From Lachnospiraceae bacterium (GTDB taxonomy: Bacteria; Bacillota; Clostridia; Lachnospirales; Lachnospiraceae), in NCBI GenBank assembly GCA_017408025.1, contig JAFQVJ010000040.1, positions 1 to 64,000 of the forward strand: a DNA stretch of 64,000 nucleotides, written 5' to 3'. A program made the translations under genes and the position numbers. How positions within the stretch are numbered: position 1 is the first letter of the stretch; each line of letters begins with the position of its first letter. Positions 44,155 to 52,104 of the stretch are shown here, piece by piece. The notes under the pieces were generated by a model, which ran no database searches, was not told the origin of the DNA, and saw only the letters and a list, made by a program, of their open reading frames with translations.

Positions 44155-44934
44155 ATGAGTAAAAAGTTAGAATTTAATGAGGCATTAAGCGCTCTTATAG
44201 AATTTGCAACTGTCAATGGCAATGAAGTATCTACAGAAGCTGTGCACACATATTTTGACGGAATTCTGGAAAATGAAGAAATGTACGACGCTGTATATAA
44301 ATATCTTGCTGAAAATAAAATCAAGATTACCGATAAAGAAATCACTGTAAAATCTAGCGATAATGGTTCTAATGACAGGGAACATTCTCATTGTTCCAGC
44401 GAGCTTTCCGAAGAGGAAAAGATGTTCATGGAAATGTATATGAGAGATTTGGATGATATACCGGAGGTTTCTGCTGATAAGAAGGTCCTTCTTATCGAAA
44501 AAGGTTGCCGTGGTGACAGAGACGCTTTTAATGACCTCATCGAAGCTTGCCTGCCACAGGTTGTTGCTATCACTGAAAAATTCTTAAACAAGGGTGTCAA
44601 GAAAAGTGATTTAATTCAGGAAGGTAATCTTGGGCTCATTGAAGGAATCATGAATTATGATTTTTCTGGTGATTTCGACTCTTTCGTGGTTAAGTTCATC
44701 GAGAATGCTATGCAGGATGCCATAGACGAGGAGCTTGGTATGCACAGAATTGCATCACACGCTGCCGAAAGAGCCAACGCCATAAGCGATGCCACCACTT
44801 TCTTAGCTGAGAAGCTTGGTCGCGAGGCAACTATTGACGAGCTCTGTGAATATATGTCTCTCTCTGAAGAAGAGATACGTGATATTATGAAGATGTCACT
44901 GGATGCAATGACTATCACACCAGATGAGCAGTAA
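44155..44934 (+). CDS. Sigma-70-like protein lacking region 4
   Basis: The 259-residue protein shows the order of a primary sigma factor, degenerate and cut short. Residues 5-60 are like region 1.1. MYMRDLDDIPEVSADKKVLL (about 95-115) is like region 1.2. The core region 2 has DLIQEGNLGLIEGIMNYDFS near 162-181, and region 3 runs about 205-255 (ISDATTFLAEKLGREATIDE). The chain ends at the start of what would be the region 3-4 linker, so the -35-binding region 4 is missing. Region 2.3-2.4 lacks the usual tryptophans (SFVVKFIENAMQ in place of YATWWIRQA). It may bind RNA polymerase without acting as a normal sigma. It has its own promoter. Confidence 0.75.
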   Translation: MSKKLEFNEALSALIEFATVNGNEVSTEAVHTYFDGILENEEMYDAVYKYLAENKIKITDKEITVKSSDNGSNDREHSHCSSELSEEEKMFMEMYMRDLDDIPEVSADKKVLLIEKGCRGDRDAFNDLIEACLPQVVAITEKFLNKGVKKSDLIQEGNLGLIEGIMNYDFSGDFDSFVVKFIENAMQDAIDEELGMHRIASHAAERANAISDATTFLAEKLGREATIDELCEYMSLSEEEIRDIMKMSLDAMTITPDEQ

Positions 44935-44956
44935 TTTCTTATTGTTCTGCATGAAT

Positions 44957-45634
44957 TTATATACGTATATTTTGAATTTTATGATAGATGTCCTGCATCT
45001 TGGAATCTGTTGCGCTTATGGTTTCCGCACATTCCTTCAGTTCAGCGGATATCTCCTCTGCATCAGGAATACCTTTCTTGTACTTAACCTGATGTTCCAA
45101 CGACGCCCAAAAGTCCATGGCTATAGTTCTTATCTGCACTTCCACTTTCATCGGAAGTGCTTTATCAGATAAGAATATGGGAACTTGTACTATAAGGTGA
45201 AGGGAACGGTATCCGTTTGGTTTTGGATTCTTAATATAGTCTTTTATCTCGAGAACCTCTATGTCATCCTGTTTCATAAACATAGCCGCCACATCATATA
45301 TATCTTCTATAAACGAACAGACAACTCTGACACCTGCCACATCATTAAGATTTTCCCACACACTTTCTACAGTCAATGGGAATCCCTTTCTCTGTATTTT
45401 TTCTATAATACTTCTAGGATTTTTAACTCTAGAACTAATTGATTCTATAGGATTACGCTTTGTCTTCATAGCCAACTCATCATTGAGTATCTCTAGTTTT
45501 GTCTGTATCTCTTTAATAGCACACCTATTGTATAAGAAAAGCTCCTCCATCTTACCTGCCTGCTCATAAAGCTCTTCAGGTATATTGGTTATAGAAGTAT
45601 TCTCCAACAATTTTCTTTGTAAACCTCTATCCAT
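44957..45634 (-). CDS. relQ: Small alarmone synthetase (RelA/SpoT synthetase domain)
   Basis: The 225-residue protein has a single (p)ppGpp synthetase domain and no hydrolase. Motifs: SISSRVKNPRSIIEKIQRKG near 65-85, LNDVAGVRVVCSFIEDIYDV near 96-115, NPKPNGYRSLHLIVQVPI near 135-153, and VEVQIRTIAMDFWASLEHQVKY near 165-186, which holds the catalytic Glu. It fits the RelQ/YjbM class by length; RelP cannot be excluded. It pyrophosphorylates GTP or GDP with ATP in the stringent response. Repeat A copy 3 lies just upstream of its start. Confidence 0.88.
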   Translation of the reverse strand: MDRGLQRKLLENTSITNIPEELYEQAGKMEELFLYNRCAIKEIQTKLEILNDELAMKTKRNPIESISSRVKNPRSIIEKIQRKGFPLTVESVWENLNDVAGVRVVCSFIEDIYDVAAMFMKQDDIEVLEIKDYIKNPKPNGYRSLHLIVQVPIFLSDKALPMKVEVQIRTIAMDFWASLEHQVKYKKGIPDAEEISAELKECAETISATDSKMQDIYHKIQNIRI

Positions 45635-45722
45635 CTTATCCTCCGTTACCTATCCATTTTTTATAACTCCGACCTAAAATACCTTTTATATATTATCATA
45701 CTTTTATCGTAAGAACAACATA

Positions 45723-45784
45723 GATCCTTAGCGGAGCGTTTTTTGTTGTATAGGAAAGTTTCAAGAACTTTCCTATACAACAAA
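45723..45784 (+). repeat. Repeat family A, copy 3
   Basis: GATCCTTAGCGGAGCG, then a perfect 19-bp hairpin: TTTGTTGTATAGGAAAGTT (45742-45760), loop TCAAG, complement at 45766-45784. It sits between the transketolase operon end and relQ. Confidence 0.85.
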
Positions 45785-45785
45785 C

Positions 45786-45819
45786 AAGTGCCACAAACAC
45801 TTATGGTCCATGGCACCTT
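45786..45819 (-). terminator. Possible terminator of the transketolase operon
   Basis: AAGTGCCA and TGGCACCTT form a short stem (GTGCCA/TGGCAC) with a long loop about 75 bp after the transketolase stop. It is weak alone and may act together with the adjacent repeat hairpin. Confidence 0.4.
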
Positions 45820-45891
45820 CTGATAACAAAAATATATTAAGTCAAACCTTTAATAAACCTTTCTTAAAAGTACATTACTGCTCTAATAATC

Positions 45892-46830
45892 TTATACAAA
45901 ACTTTTCACCTTATTGTAGATACTTTCTGCATTAAGGCCATATTTAGCAATAAGCTGGACAGCTGGACCAGACTCACCGAATACATCATTCACACCTATC
46001 TTCAATACTGGTGTTGGTGCCTTCTGGCTTAAGCAATCACACACTGCACTTCCAAGACCACCTATTACCGAATGCTCTTCAACGGTTACAACCTTGCCAG
46101 TTTCCTTGGCTGCTGCAACAACCAATTCCTCGTCAAGAGGCTTGATTGTGTGGATGTTAATAACCTTTGCTGATATGCCATCTGCTGCAAGCTTGTCCGC
46201 TGCATTAAGTGCCTCTGCTACACACAAGCCTGTTGCTATAATAGTAACATCCTTACCTTCACGAAGAACTACACCTTTACCAAGCTCAAACTTGTAATCT
46301 GGTCTGTCGTTGATAACAGGAGCTGCAAGACGACCAAATCTTAGGTAAACAGGACCATCATGCTCTATTGCTGCTCTAACTGCTGCCTTTGCTTCAACAT
46401 CATCTGCCGGATTGATAACGACCATACCCGGAATTGACCTCATGAGGGCAATATCCTCGTTACACTGGTGTGTCGCACCATCTTCACCTACTGAGATACC
46501 AGCATGTGTTGCACCTATTTTAACATTTAAGTGAGGATATGCTACAGAGTTACGAACCTGTTCAAAAGCACGACCTGCTACGAACATTGCAAATGAACTT
46601 ACAAATGGAATCTTTCCTGTTGATGCAAGTCCTGCAGCGATACCCACCATATTTGACTCTGCGATACCACAATCTATATGACGCTCTGGAAAAGCTTTTT
46701 TGAAAACACATGTCTTTGTTGCAGCAGCTAAATCTGCATCTAACACAACCAGGTTTTCATATTCCTTACCACATTCAACCAATGCGTTTCCATAGCTATC
46801 TCTTGTTGCAATCTTAACTACTTCTGACAT
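45892..46830 (-). CDS. Transketolase, C-terminal subunit
   Basis: This 312-residue protein forms the pyrimidine-binding and C-terminal halves of a split transketolase (pentose phosphate pathway; two-carbon transfer using thiamine diphosphate). Motifs include the catalytic Glu in HIDCGIAESNMVGIAAGLAS near residue 55 and SVGEDGATHQCNEDIALMRS near 110-128. The transketolase C-terminal domain spans about 190-305 (GKVVTVEEHSVIGGLGSAV). It overlaps the N-terminal subunit gene by 13 bp, so the two halves are made in coupled fashion. Both halves look intact. Confidence 0.93.
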   Translation of the reverse strand: MSEVVKIATRDSYGNALVECGKEYENLVVLDADLAAATKTCVFKKAFPERHIDCGIAESNMVGIAAGLASTGKIPFVSSFAMFVAGRAFEQVRNSVAYPHLNVKIGATHAGISVGEDGATHQCNEDIALMRSIPGMVVINPADDVEAKAAVRAAIEHDGPVYLRFGRLAAPVINDRPDYKFELGKGVVLREGKDVTIIATGLCVAEALNAADKLAADGISAKVINIHTIKPLDEELVVAAAKETGKVVTVEEHSVIGGLGSAVCDCLSQKAPTPVLKIGVNDVFGESGPAVQLIAKYGLNAESIYNKVKSFV

Positions 46831-47657
46831 AATGCTTCACCTTCTTTCTCTAACTCTGTCAATGCTGTAGCGTACTCATCATCATTTGGAGCTTTTCCAT
46901 GCCATCCGGCATTATTCTCCATGAATGAAACGCCCTTGCCCTTAACACTATTAAATACAATAGCTGTTGGCACACCCTTTGTTGCCTTTGCCTCGTCAAG
47001 AGCTGCCTTGATAGCATCAAAGTCGTGAGCATCAACATCCTCGATTACATGGAAATTAAATGCTTTAAATTTAGCACCGATTGGATATGGTGAACATACA
47101 TCTGCTATATCACCATCTATCTGTAAACCATTGTTATCTACCATAACTACAAGGTTGTCGAGTTTTCTATGTCCTGCAAACATAGCAGCCTCCCAAACCT
47201 GACCTTCCTGAATTTCACCATCTCCAAGAAGTGTGTATACTCTATATGAATCATCACTAAGCTTAGCTGAAAGTGCCATACCTACAGCAGCTGAGATACC
47301 TTGTCCCAAAGAGCCAGACGACATGTCCACACCTGGAATATGCTTCATGTCCGGATGTCCCTGAAGGTAAGAGCCAAGATGACGAAGTGTCTTTAAATCC
47401 TCTACTGGGAAATATCCTCTCAGTGCAAGAGCTGAGTAAAGACCTGGTGCTGTATGACCTTTTGAAAGTACGAATCTATCCCTATCTGCCTTCTTTGGAT
47501 TCTTCGGATCAATATTCATCTCTTCGAAATACAAGTATGTGAAAATGTCAGCTGCTGAAAGTGAGCCACCTGGATGTCCGGCTTTGGCACTATGTACAGC
47601 TGTTACAATACCTTTACGAACCTCATTTGCTGTCTTCTGAAGCTCTAACTTGTTCAT
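46818..47657 (-). CDS. Transketolase, N-terminal subunit
   Basis: This 279-residue protein forms the thiamine-diphosphate-binding half of the split transketolase. It has the substrate-binding KAGHPGGSLSAADIFTYLY near 25-45, FVLSKGHTAPGLYSALAL near 62-79, and the cofactor motif GDGEIQEGQVWEAAMFAG near 152-169 ending with DNNGLQIDG. It is the upstream gene of the pair with the C-terminal subunit. The split layout is common in Clostridia. Start at 47657 follows AGGAGGCAG. Confidence 0.93.
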   Translation of the reverse strand: MNKLELQKTANEVRKGIVTAVHSAKAGHPGGSLSAADIFTYLYFEEMNIDPKNPKKADRDRFVLSKGHTAPGLYSALALRGYFPVEDLKTLRHLGSYLQGHPDMKHIPGVDMSSGSLGQGISAAVGMALSAKLSDDSYRVYTLLGDGEIQEGQVWEAAMFAGHRKLDNLVVMVDNNGLQIDGDIADVCSPYPIGAKFKAFNFHVIEDVDAHDFDAIKAALDEAKATKGVPTAIVFNSVKGKGVSFMENNAGWHGKAPNDDEYATALTELEKEGEALCQK

Positions 47658-47735
47658 TTTTCTGCCTCCTATATTTTAGTGTTTTTGTTTGCCTCTAGAA
47701 GTATATCATTTATATTTTAAATTGTCTATTATTTC

Positions 47736-48500
47736 CTACTTTTCTAAGAATTCAATAACCCCTTTTCCTACAGTTTCAGCCACAAGTTTTTGATATTCTT
47801 CATCACAAAGCTTAGCAGCCTCATCAGGATTAGACAAAAAACCACACTCAACTATTACCGCAGGACAACTAACATTTAGTAATATGTAATAGTTATCATT
47901 TGCCTTTTCAACTCTTCCCTTTTCATTTTCCACCAATGCCCCAACCAGCTTTGTCTGTATGGTTGTTGCCAACTCATGTCCTCTCTCTGAGCCTTCATAA
48001 TAAAATACTTGTGCTCCCTTTACCGAAGATGAATGATAGCTATTCTGATGGATACTTATAAGTACATCTGCATCTGCATTATTTACAATCTCACATCGTT
48101 TTTTCATATCCGCCATCTTTTTATTGGAATCCGACTCACTGTAATGCCCCATATCTTCAGTTCTTGTAAGTATTACTTTTATATTTATGTCCTCATTACT
48201 TTCTAGTATTTCTTTTAATTTTAATGCAATCTGTAAATTAATATCCTTCTCAAGCTGACCATCTATGCCAACCTTTCCTGGATCTACTCCACCATGTCCA
48301 GCGTCCACAACCACCGTAAAATCAGCTGTCTCCTTCTCCTCTTTTGAATCCTTTACAACTGCATCACCATCATGATCATTGCTCACATTTTCTTTGCCGT
48401 CATTATCATTACAAGATGAGAATAATGCTGTCACTATAAATACAGCGCACAGCAACACAACAGACATCAGTCCCACAAGCCTGTTTTTTTCAAACATACA
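47736..48500 (-). CDS. cwlD: N-acetylmuramoyl-L-alanine amidase, CwlD-like
   Basis: This exported amidase_3 enzyme of about 254 residues cleaves the amide bond between MurNAc and L-Ala. A hydrophobic segment near the N-terminus ends in LFSSC, which could be a lipobox. A charged linker leads to the catalytic domain (about 60-250) with zinc ligands in VVVDAGHGGVDPG and LEKDINLQIAL, the third in LISIHQNSYHSS, and catalytic Glu in VIVECGFLSNPDEA. CwlD works with PdaA to make muramic delta-lactam in spore cortex, which fits the spore gene content; another amidase role is possible. The ATG at 48500 has GGTGG ten bases upstream; one at 48521 is an alternative. Confidence 0.83.
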   Translation of the reverse strand, partial: CMFEKNRLVGLMSVVLLCAVFIVTALFSSCNDNDGKENVSNDHDGDAVVKDSKEEKETADFTVVVDAGHGGVDPGKVGIDGQLEKDINLQIALKLKEILESNEDINIKVILTRTEDMGHYSESDSNKKMADMKKRCEIVNNADADVLISIHQNSYHSSSVKGAQVFYYEGSERGHELATTIQTKLVGALVENEKGRVEKANDNYYILLNVSCPAVIVECGFLSNPDEAAKLCDEEYQKLVAETVGKGVIEFLEK

Positions 48501-48595
48501 AGTTGCACCACCATAAAGCATTTGTATATTTTATTCCACCAATTCATTACATAGAACTCTTTGCATCTAATTCATCCAATATAATTTTTATTCTT

Positions 48596-50356
48596 CTACT
48601 TCATGTAATCTGAGATTGCATCCCATGCCTCATCTGACTCAAGTCCAAGCTTCCAGCACGCAACACCAGCCAGATTATTTTCCTTCATGACATTGAGCTT
48701 TTCTGTGAGAGATGTCTTATCTTCAAGCCATATTCTAGCCAATCTGTTTTCTATATAGCATTCTCCATAATATTGACCAATGTCCTCAAGCCATCGAAGC
48801 GACGCACCATTCTTCTCCAAAAACTCCTTAGCCGTTCCCATGGCTACGGCTTTGCTGCTCAGGGCATAATCACCATTTATGGCATCCTCCACTATGACAG
48901 AACCTTCAGGTGCATTTTCCAATGAATCCTCATACCACACTCTTGTATAAAATGGAATTGCATTTAAAACTCTGCTAGCTGGTACTTCTACCAGTGTATC
49001 CAGTATGCCCTGCTGTACAAACGGAAGTGATGCGACACTTCCAGCTTCTCCACATCCAGCCCAATGCTCGTCATATCCCATAATCACAAGATAATCGACT
49101 ACTTCACCTACTGACTCCCTGTCATAGTATGCATTACTTCCTGTAGGTACATACATATCCACTGACAGCACCAGGTTTTCCTGTTCACAGTTAATAGCCA
49201 GCTCTCTCATAAACTGAACGTAACCCTCCGCTGCCACTAGACGAATCATTTCAAAGTCAACATTTATACCGTCTATACCACACCCAGTGGCCTCTTCTAT
49301 TATATTATTTATAAGCTCTCTTCTAGATGATGTAGTAGATACTACATCATTAATGTAATAATTTCCCTCTTCATCATAGTTAAAATCACTTATAAGCCCC
49401 CACACTTCCAGACCTTTTGCGTGAGCTTTATCCACATAAGACTTAGATGCAATGGAACTTATTCCACCATAGCTATCTGTTACTTTAAACCATGTTGGCG
49501 AAATTACATTAAGGGAATCTGCCCCTGATATCATGCTATTAAGTGAATCATTTCCACCATCATACTCCATCTGATGCCATCCAAGACATATGGTGTAATC
49601 CTTACTAATATATGTGTATGGCTCTGTGTCCATCCATGACTGGTTAAATGTGCGTTCCTTATTAGATACCTCCGATAGCTTGCTACTGTCTACATACCCC
49701 ATAAGACCTTCCTCTGTTCCAATCATAGTCCATCCATTATCATCTCCCAATATGTTGACTGTGGTTCCCTTATTCAAATCTGCAACTATAGGATTTTCTA
49801 TACCTTCATCTGAACGCATCTGAGTGTCTTCTGTTATGCTTGCAGTTTCTACAGCCTTTGCAATATTAAATACCGCTCTATTAGGCTCATTATATATAGT
49901 TGCATCAATTGAAGCATTCATCATCACGAGAAAATCAATATTTATATAGGCTGTATCGTCAATAGCTACAACTATGATTTTATCATATGTATTGACGGCA
50001 CCATTAACCTTGTATTCCTCTACTCCCTGCACTACATCATAGATACGCTTTGAAGATGCATATGATAAGATTTTTTCTGTGTTATCCCAATAATAATGGT
50101 CGTCTATATATTCTCTTACACACTCATATGGCACATAGCAATTGCCCTCTTTTATAAAACCTTTTCCCACATTCAAACCATCAATTATAATGGCGACACC
50201 TTCATTACCATCTATATCAACTATCTCAAAATAATTTTCGAGATCAACATACTCCTTATTTGGTTCCTTTTCATTAAAATCGCCACTACAGGCTGTCAAA
50301 GCCACACTGGCACTAGCAATCACAAATATACGCTTTAGTTTTCTATATAAGTTCAT
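48596..50356 (-). CDS. Lipoprotein with SH3 and GH18 domains (YaaH-like)
   Basis: The 586-residue protein has a signal peptide with lipobox LTAC (Cys at 23). Residues 40-165 resemble a copper-amine-oxidase-like N-terminal domain, and a bacterial SH3 domain covers about 190-240 (KGTTVNILGDDNGWTMIGTE). A GH18 domain at about 270-580 has the catalytic stretch CGIDGINVDFEMIRL near 368, matching DxxDxDxE, with the final Glu as acid/base. VVDYLVIMGYDEHW and CWKLGLES are later GH18 motifs. It resembles the spore cortex-lytic protein YaaH/SleL but carries no LysM domains. It may act on peptidoglycan outside the cell or in spores. Confidence 0.85.
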   Translation of the reverse strand: MNLYRKLKRIFVIASASVALTACSGDFNEKEPNKEYVDLENYFEIVDIDGNEGVAIIIDGLNVGKGFIKEGNCYVPYECVREYIDDHYYWDNTEKILSYASSKRIYDVVQGVEEYKVNGAVNTYDKIIVVAIDDTAYINIDFLVMMNASIDATIYNEPNRAVFNIAKAVETASITEDTQMRSDEGIENPIVADLNKGTTVNILGDDNGWTMIGTEEGLMGYVDSSKLSEVSNKERTFNQSWMDTEPYTYISKDYTICLGWHQMEYDGGNDSLNSMISGADSLNVISPTWFKVTDSYGGISSIASKSYVDKAHAKGLEVWGLISDFNYDEEGNYYINDVVSTTSSRRELINNIIEEATGCGIDGINVDFEMIRLVAAEGYVQFMRELAINCEQENLVLSVDMYVPTGSNAYYDRESVGEVVDYLVIMGYDEHWAGCGEAGSVASLPFVQQGILDTLVEVPASRVLNAIPFYTRVWYEDSLENAPEGSVIVEDAINGDYALSSKAVAMGTAKEFLEKNGASLRWLEDIGQYYGECYIENRLARIWLEDKTSLTEKLNVMKENNLAGVACWKLGLESDEAWDAISDYMK

Positions 50357-50454
50357 CTATTTTCCCTCCGTACAGATTTATTTTAATCTTTTCACATCAA
50401 TGTCAATTATAACAAAACGTTATCCACTATTGCAATAAAAGTTTATACACATTA

Positions 50455-50529
50455 TGCGAGTGCTCATCCTTAGCGGAGCGTTTTTTGTTTAATAGGGAAG
50501 TTTGAAGAACTTTCCTATTAAACAAAAAA
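50455..50529 (+). repeat. Repeat family A, copy 4
   Basis: TGCGAGTGCTCATCCTTAGC, GGAGCG, then a 22-bp hairpin with one wobble: TTTTTTGTTTAATAGGGAAG plus TT (50481-50502), loop TGAAG, complement at 50508-50529. The inner arm reads TTTAATAGG where others have TTGTATAGG, and the opposite arm has changed to match. Confidence 0.85.
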
Positions 50530-50554
50530 GACCATCCATGCAGAATGGCCTTTT
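50527..50554. terminator. Small hairpin after repeat A4
   Basis: AAAAGACCAT and ATGGCCTTTT form an interrupted stem; probably a terminator for leftward transcripts from the kinase cluster or part of the repeat context. Confidence 0.45.
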
Positions 50555-50823
50555 GCTTACATATAATCACTGTTGCTTATGCAACTGCAATTTTGTCTTT
50601 ATCTTCTTATTTTGATTTAATTGTGTGGTCCTCTATAACCCTTTATATTCTTTTAATTGTCTATCCACCCTTTCTACTACTATTTTAGTTATATGTTTAC
50701 AGTTACTATTTCTTTAATCAATTTTATATATAATTTGTCCTACCCGACATTTCTCCTTTCTTTTTGCTGATTATTATGCCAATGATCGTGATGAATTAAA
50801 TCAAGCATAATCTTTCGATTAGT
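50555..50823. other. Intergenic stretch without a visible gene
   Basis: About 270 bp, AT-rich, downstream of the SAF-like gene. Both strands carry frequent stops. One leftward start with AAAGGAG (near 50753) opens only eight codons. Nothing else was recognised. Confidence 0.5.
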
Positions 50824-51474
50824 TTATCTACTAAGTGTCTGATTCATAAATGCCGCCAGATTTTCCTCTAGCTGTACGCGCCTTGCATATATCTCTTCAG
50901 CGTCTGACTCATCAATGCCATGAGCATTTAACACATACTGATTCCATGGATAATCTGTTTGTGGCATCATTATAGTTTCTGTTTCATACCTAGACAAATA
51001 CAATTGCGTACCTACATATACGTCATTGTCTGTCTTTGCCGATGAAAGCATATGGTTTTCTCTATCATTTAACATGACATAAAAACCCTCGTCTGTCACA
51101 TCGGTAATCTTTTTGGCCGCTACAACCACATAATCTTCACCATTTGGAAATCTTATGTGAATATCGAATACTCCACTTCCATTGCGCAAGACCGCCAAGT
51201 CTACATAGTTTACATAGTATTCCTTTTCATTTTCCACATATATATCTGTTTCCTGTCCTGCCTCCATATCGCAGCTCGTTTCTTCCTGTAAATTAATCTG
51301 AGTATCCACAGGTACACTTAGTTCGTTATCATCTAAGCTACTGCGATTCATGGATACAAATATTATGATTGCAGCACCTATCATCACAGCCAGAGTTCCC
51401 ACTACCAGCATTATGATAATCTTATTTTTACTATTTACACTTTTGTGTTTATTACGCCTATTTGTAGGTATCAT
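50824..51474 (-). CDS. SAF/CpaB-like membrane protein
   Basis: The 216-residue protein has a basic N-terminus and one membrane helix (residues 20-42). An acidic region follows (PVDTQINLQEETSCDMEAGQ), then a beta-rich domain at about 90-170 (GVFDIHIRFPNGEDYVVVAA, then VGTQLYLSRYE) resembling the SAF/RcpC domain of CpaB, a Flp pilus assembly protein. The C-terminus is helical (ESDAEEIYARRVQLEENLAA). It is the last of three leftward genes after a protein kinase and a TadZ-like ATPase. No other Tad pilus gene is present, so the function is uncertain. Confidence 0.58.
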   Translation of the reverse strand: MIPTNRRNKHKSVNSKNKIIIMLVVGTLAVMIGAAIIIFVSMNRSSLDDNELSVPVDTQINLQEETSCDMEAGQETDIYVENEKEYYVNYVDLAVLRNGSGVFDIHIRFPNGEDYVVVAAKKITDVTDEGFYVMLNDRENHMLSSAKTDNDVYVGTQLYLSRYETETIMMPQTDYPWNQYVLNAHGIDESDAEEIYARRVQLEENLAAFMNQTLSR

Positions 51475-51483
51475 CTCTCCTCC

Positions 51484-52104
51484 TTACTCAAAAAAGTACG
51501 AAAAGAATTGAATAAGGCTTTTGTCAATAACATACGCATTATCTATGTATGGGCGCCTTATAGCCTTCACTCTGTACGCTTTTCTTATTCTTTTTATCTC
51601 GTGTTCATCAGTAGCCAGGATATGTACCCATAGATCACTTTCATTGTAATCAGACAGTTTCTCACAAAATTCTTCATATTTCCTGCAATACCACGGTTCT
51701 TGCGAACCGACTACTATCTTGTAATGGCATCTGATAAATTCACCTATAGCTGTGAAACTATAACCAAAATCCACAATTACAATGTCATAATTTTCCTGGG
51801 ATAGTTTTACTATATCCGTGCTGCCTTTCAAGAAATAATCTACCTTTTTTAGCGTGAATTTTCCTTCCGAGATTTCGGATTCATCTCCGTAAAAGCATTC
51901 ATATATCTTTATAAAATCTGCTTTCTGATTATATTCATACAGAGCAGTCTTCTTATTCAAGAAGCCTTGCATATAATTAGCTAATGACACGGCTAAGGTA
52001 GTCACTCCTGCGCCACTATGGACACCCCATATGCCTACTATTATTGCGTCTCGCTTTTTCTGCAAATTTCCTAAAAAACCTTGTTCTTTTCTTATGCATT
52101 GCAC
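51484..52104 (-). CDS. TadZ/CpaE-like ATPase-fold protein with degenerate P-loop
   Basis: The 206-residue protein has a MinD/ParA-type start VGIWGVHSGAGVTTLAVSLA at about 22-41. In ParA proteins this loop is KGGVGKTT; here both lysines are replaced (His and Val), as in the atypical loops of CpaE/TadZ. Later strands IVIVDFGYSF near 108 and KIVVGSQEPWYCRKYEEFC match the family fold. It may bind nucleotide weakly or act as a scaffold that localises a membrane complex. The start overlaps the kinase gene by 89 bp and follows GAGGAGG, so the genes are coupled. It lies 9 bp ahead of the SAF-like gene. Confidence 0.68.
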   Translation of the reverse strand: MQCIRKEQGFLGNLQKKRDAIIVGIWGVHSGAGVTTLAVSLANYMQGFLNKKTALYEYNQKADFIKIYECFYGDESEISEGKFTLKKVDYFLKGSTDIVKLSQENYDIVIVDFGYSFTAIGEFIRCHYKIVVGSQEPWYCRKYEEFCEKLSDYNESDLWVHILATDEHEIKRIRKAYRVKAIRRPYIDNAYVIDKSLIQFFSYFFE

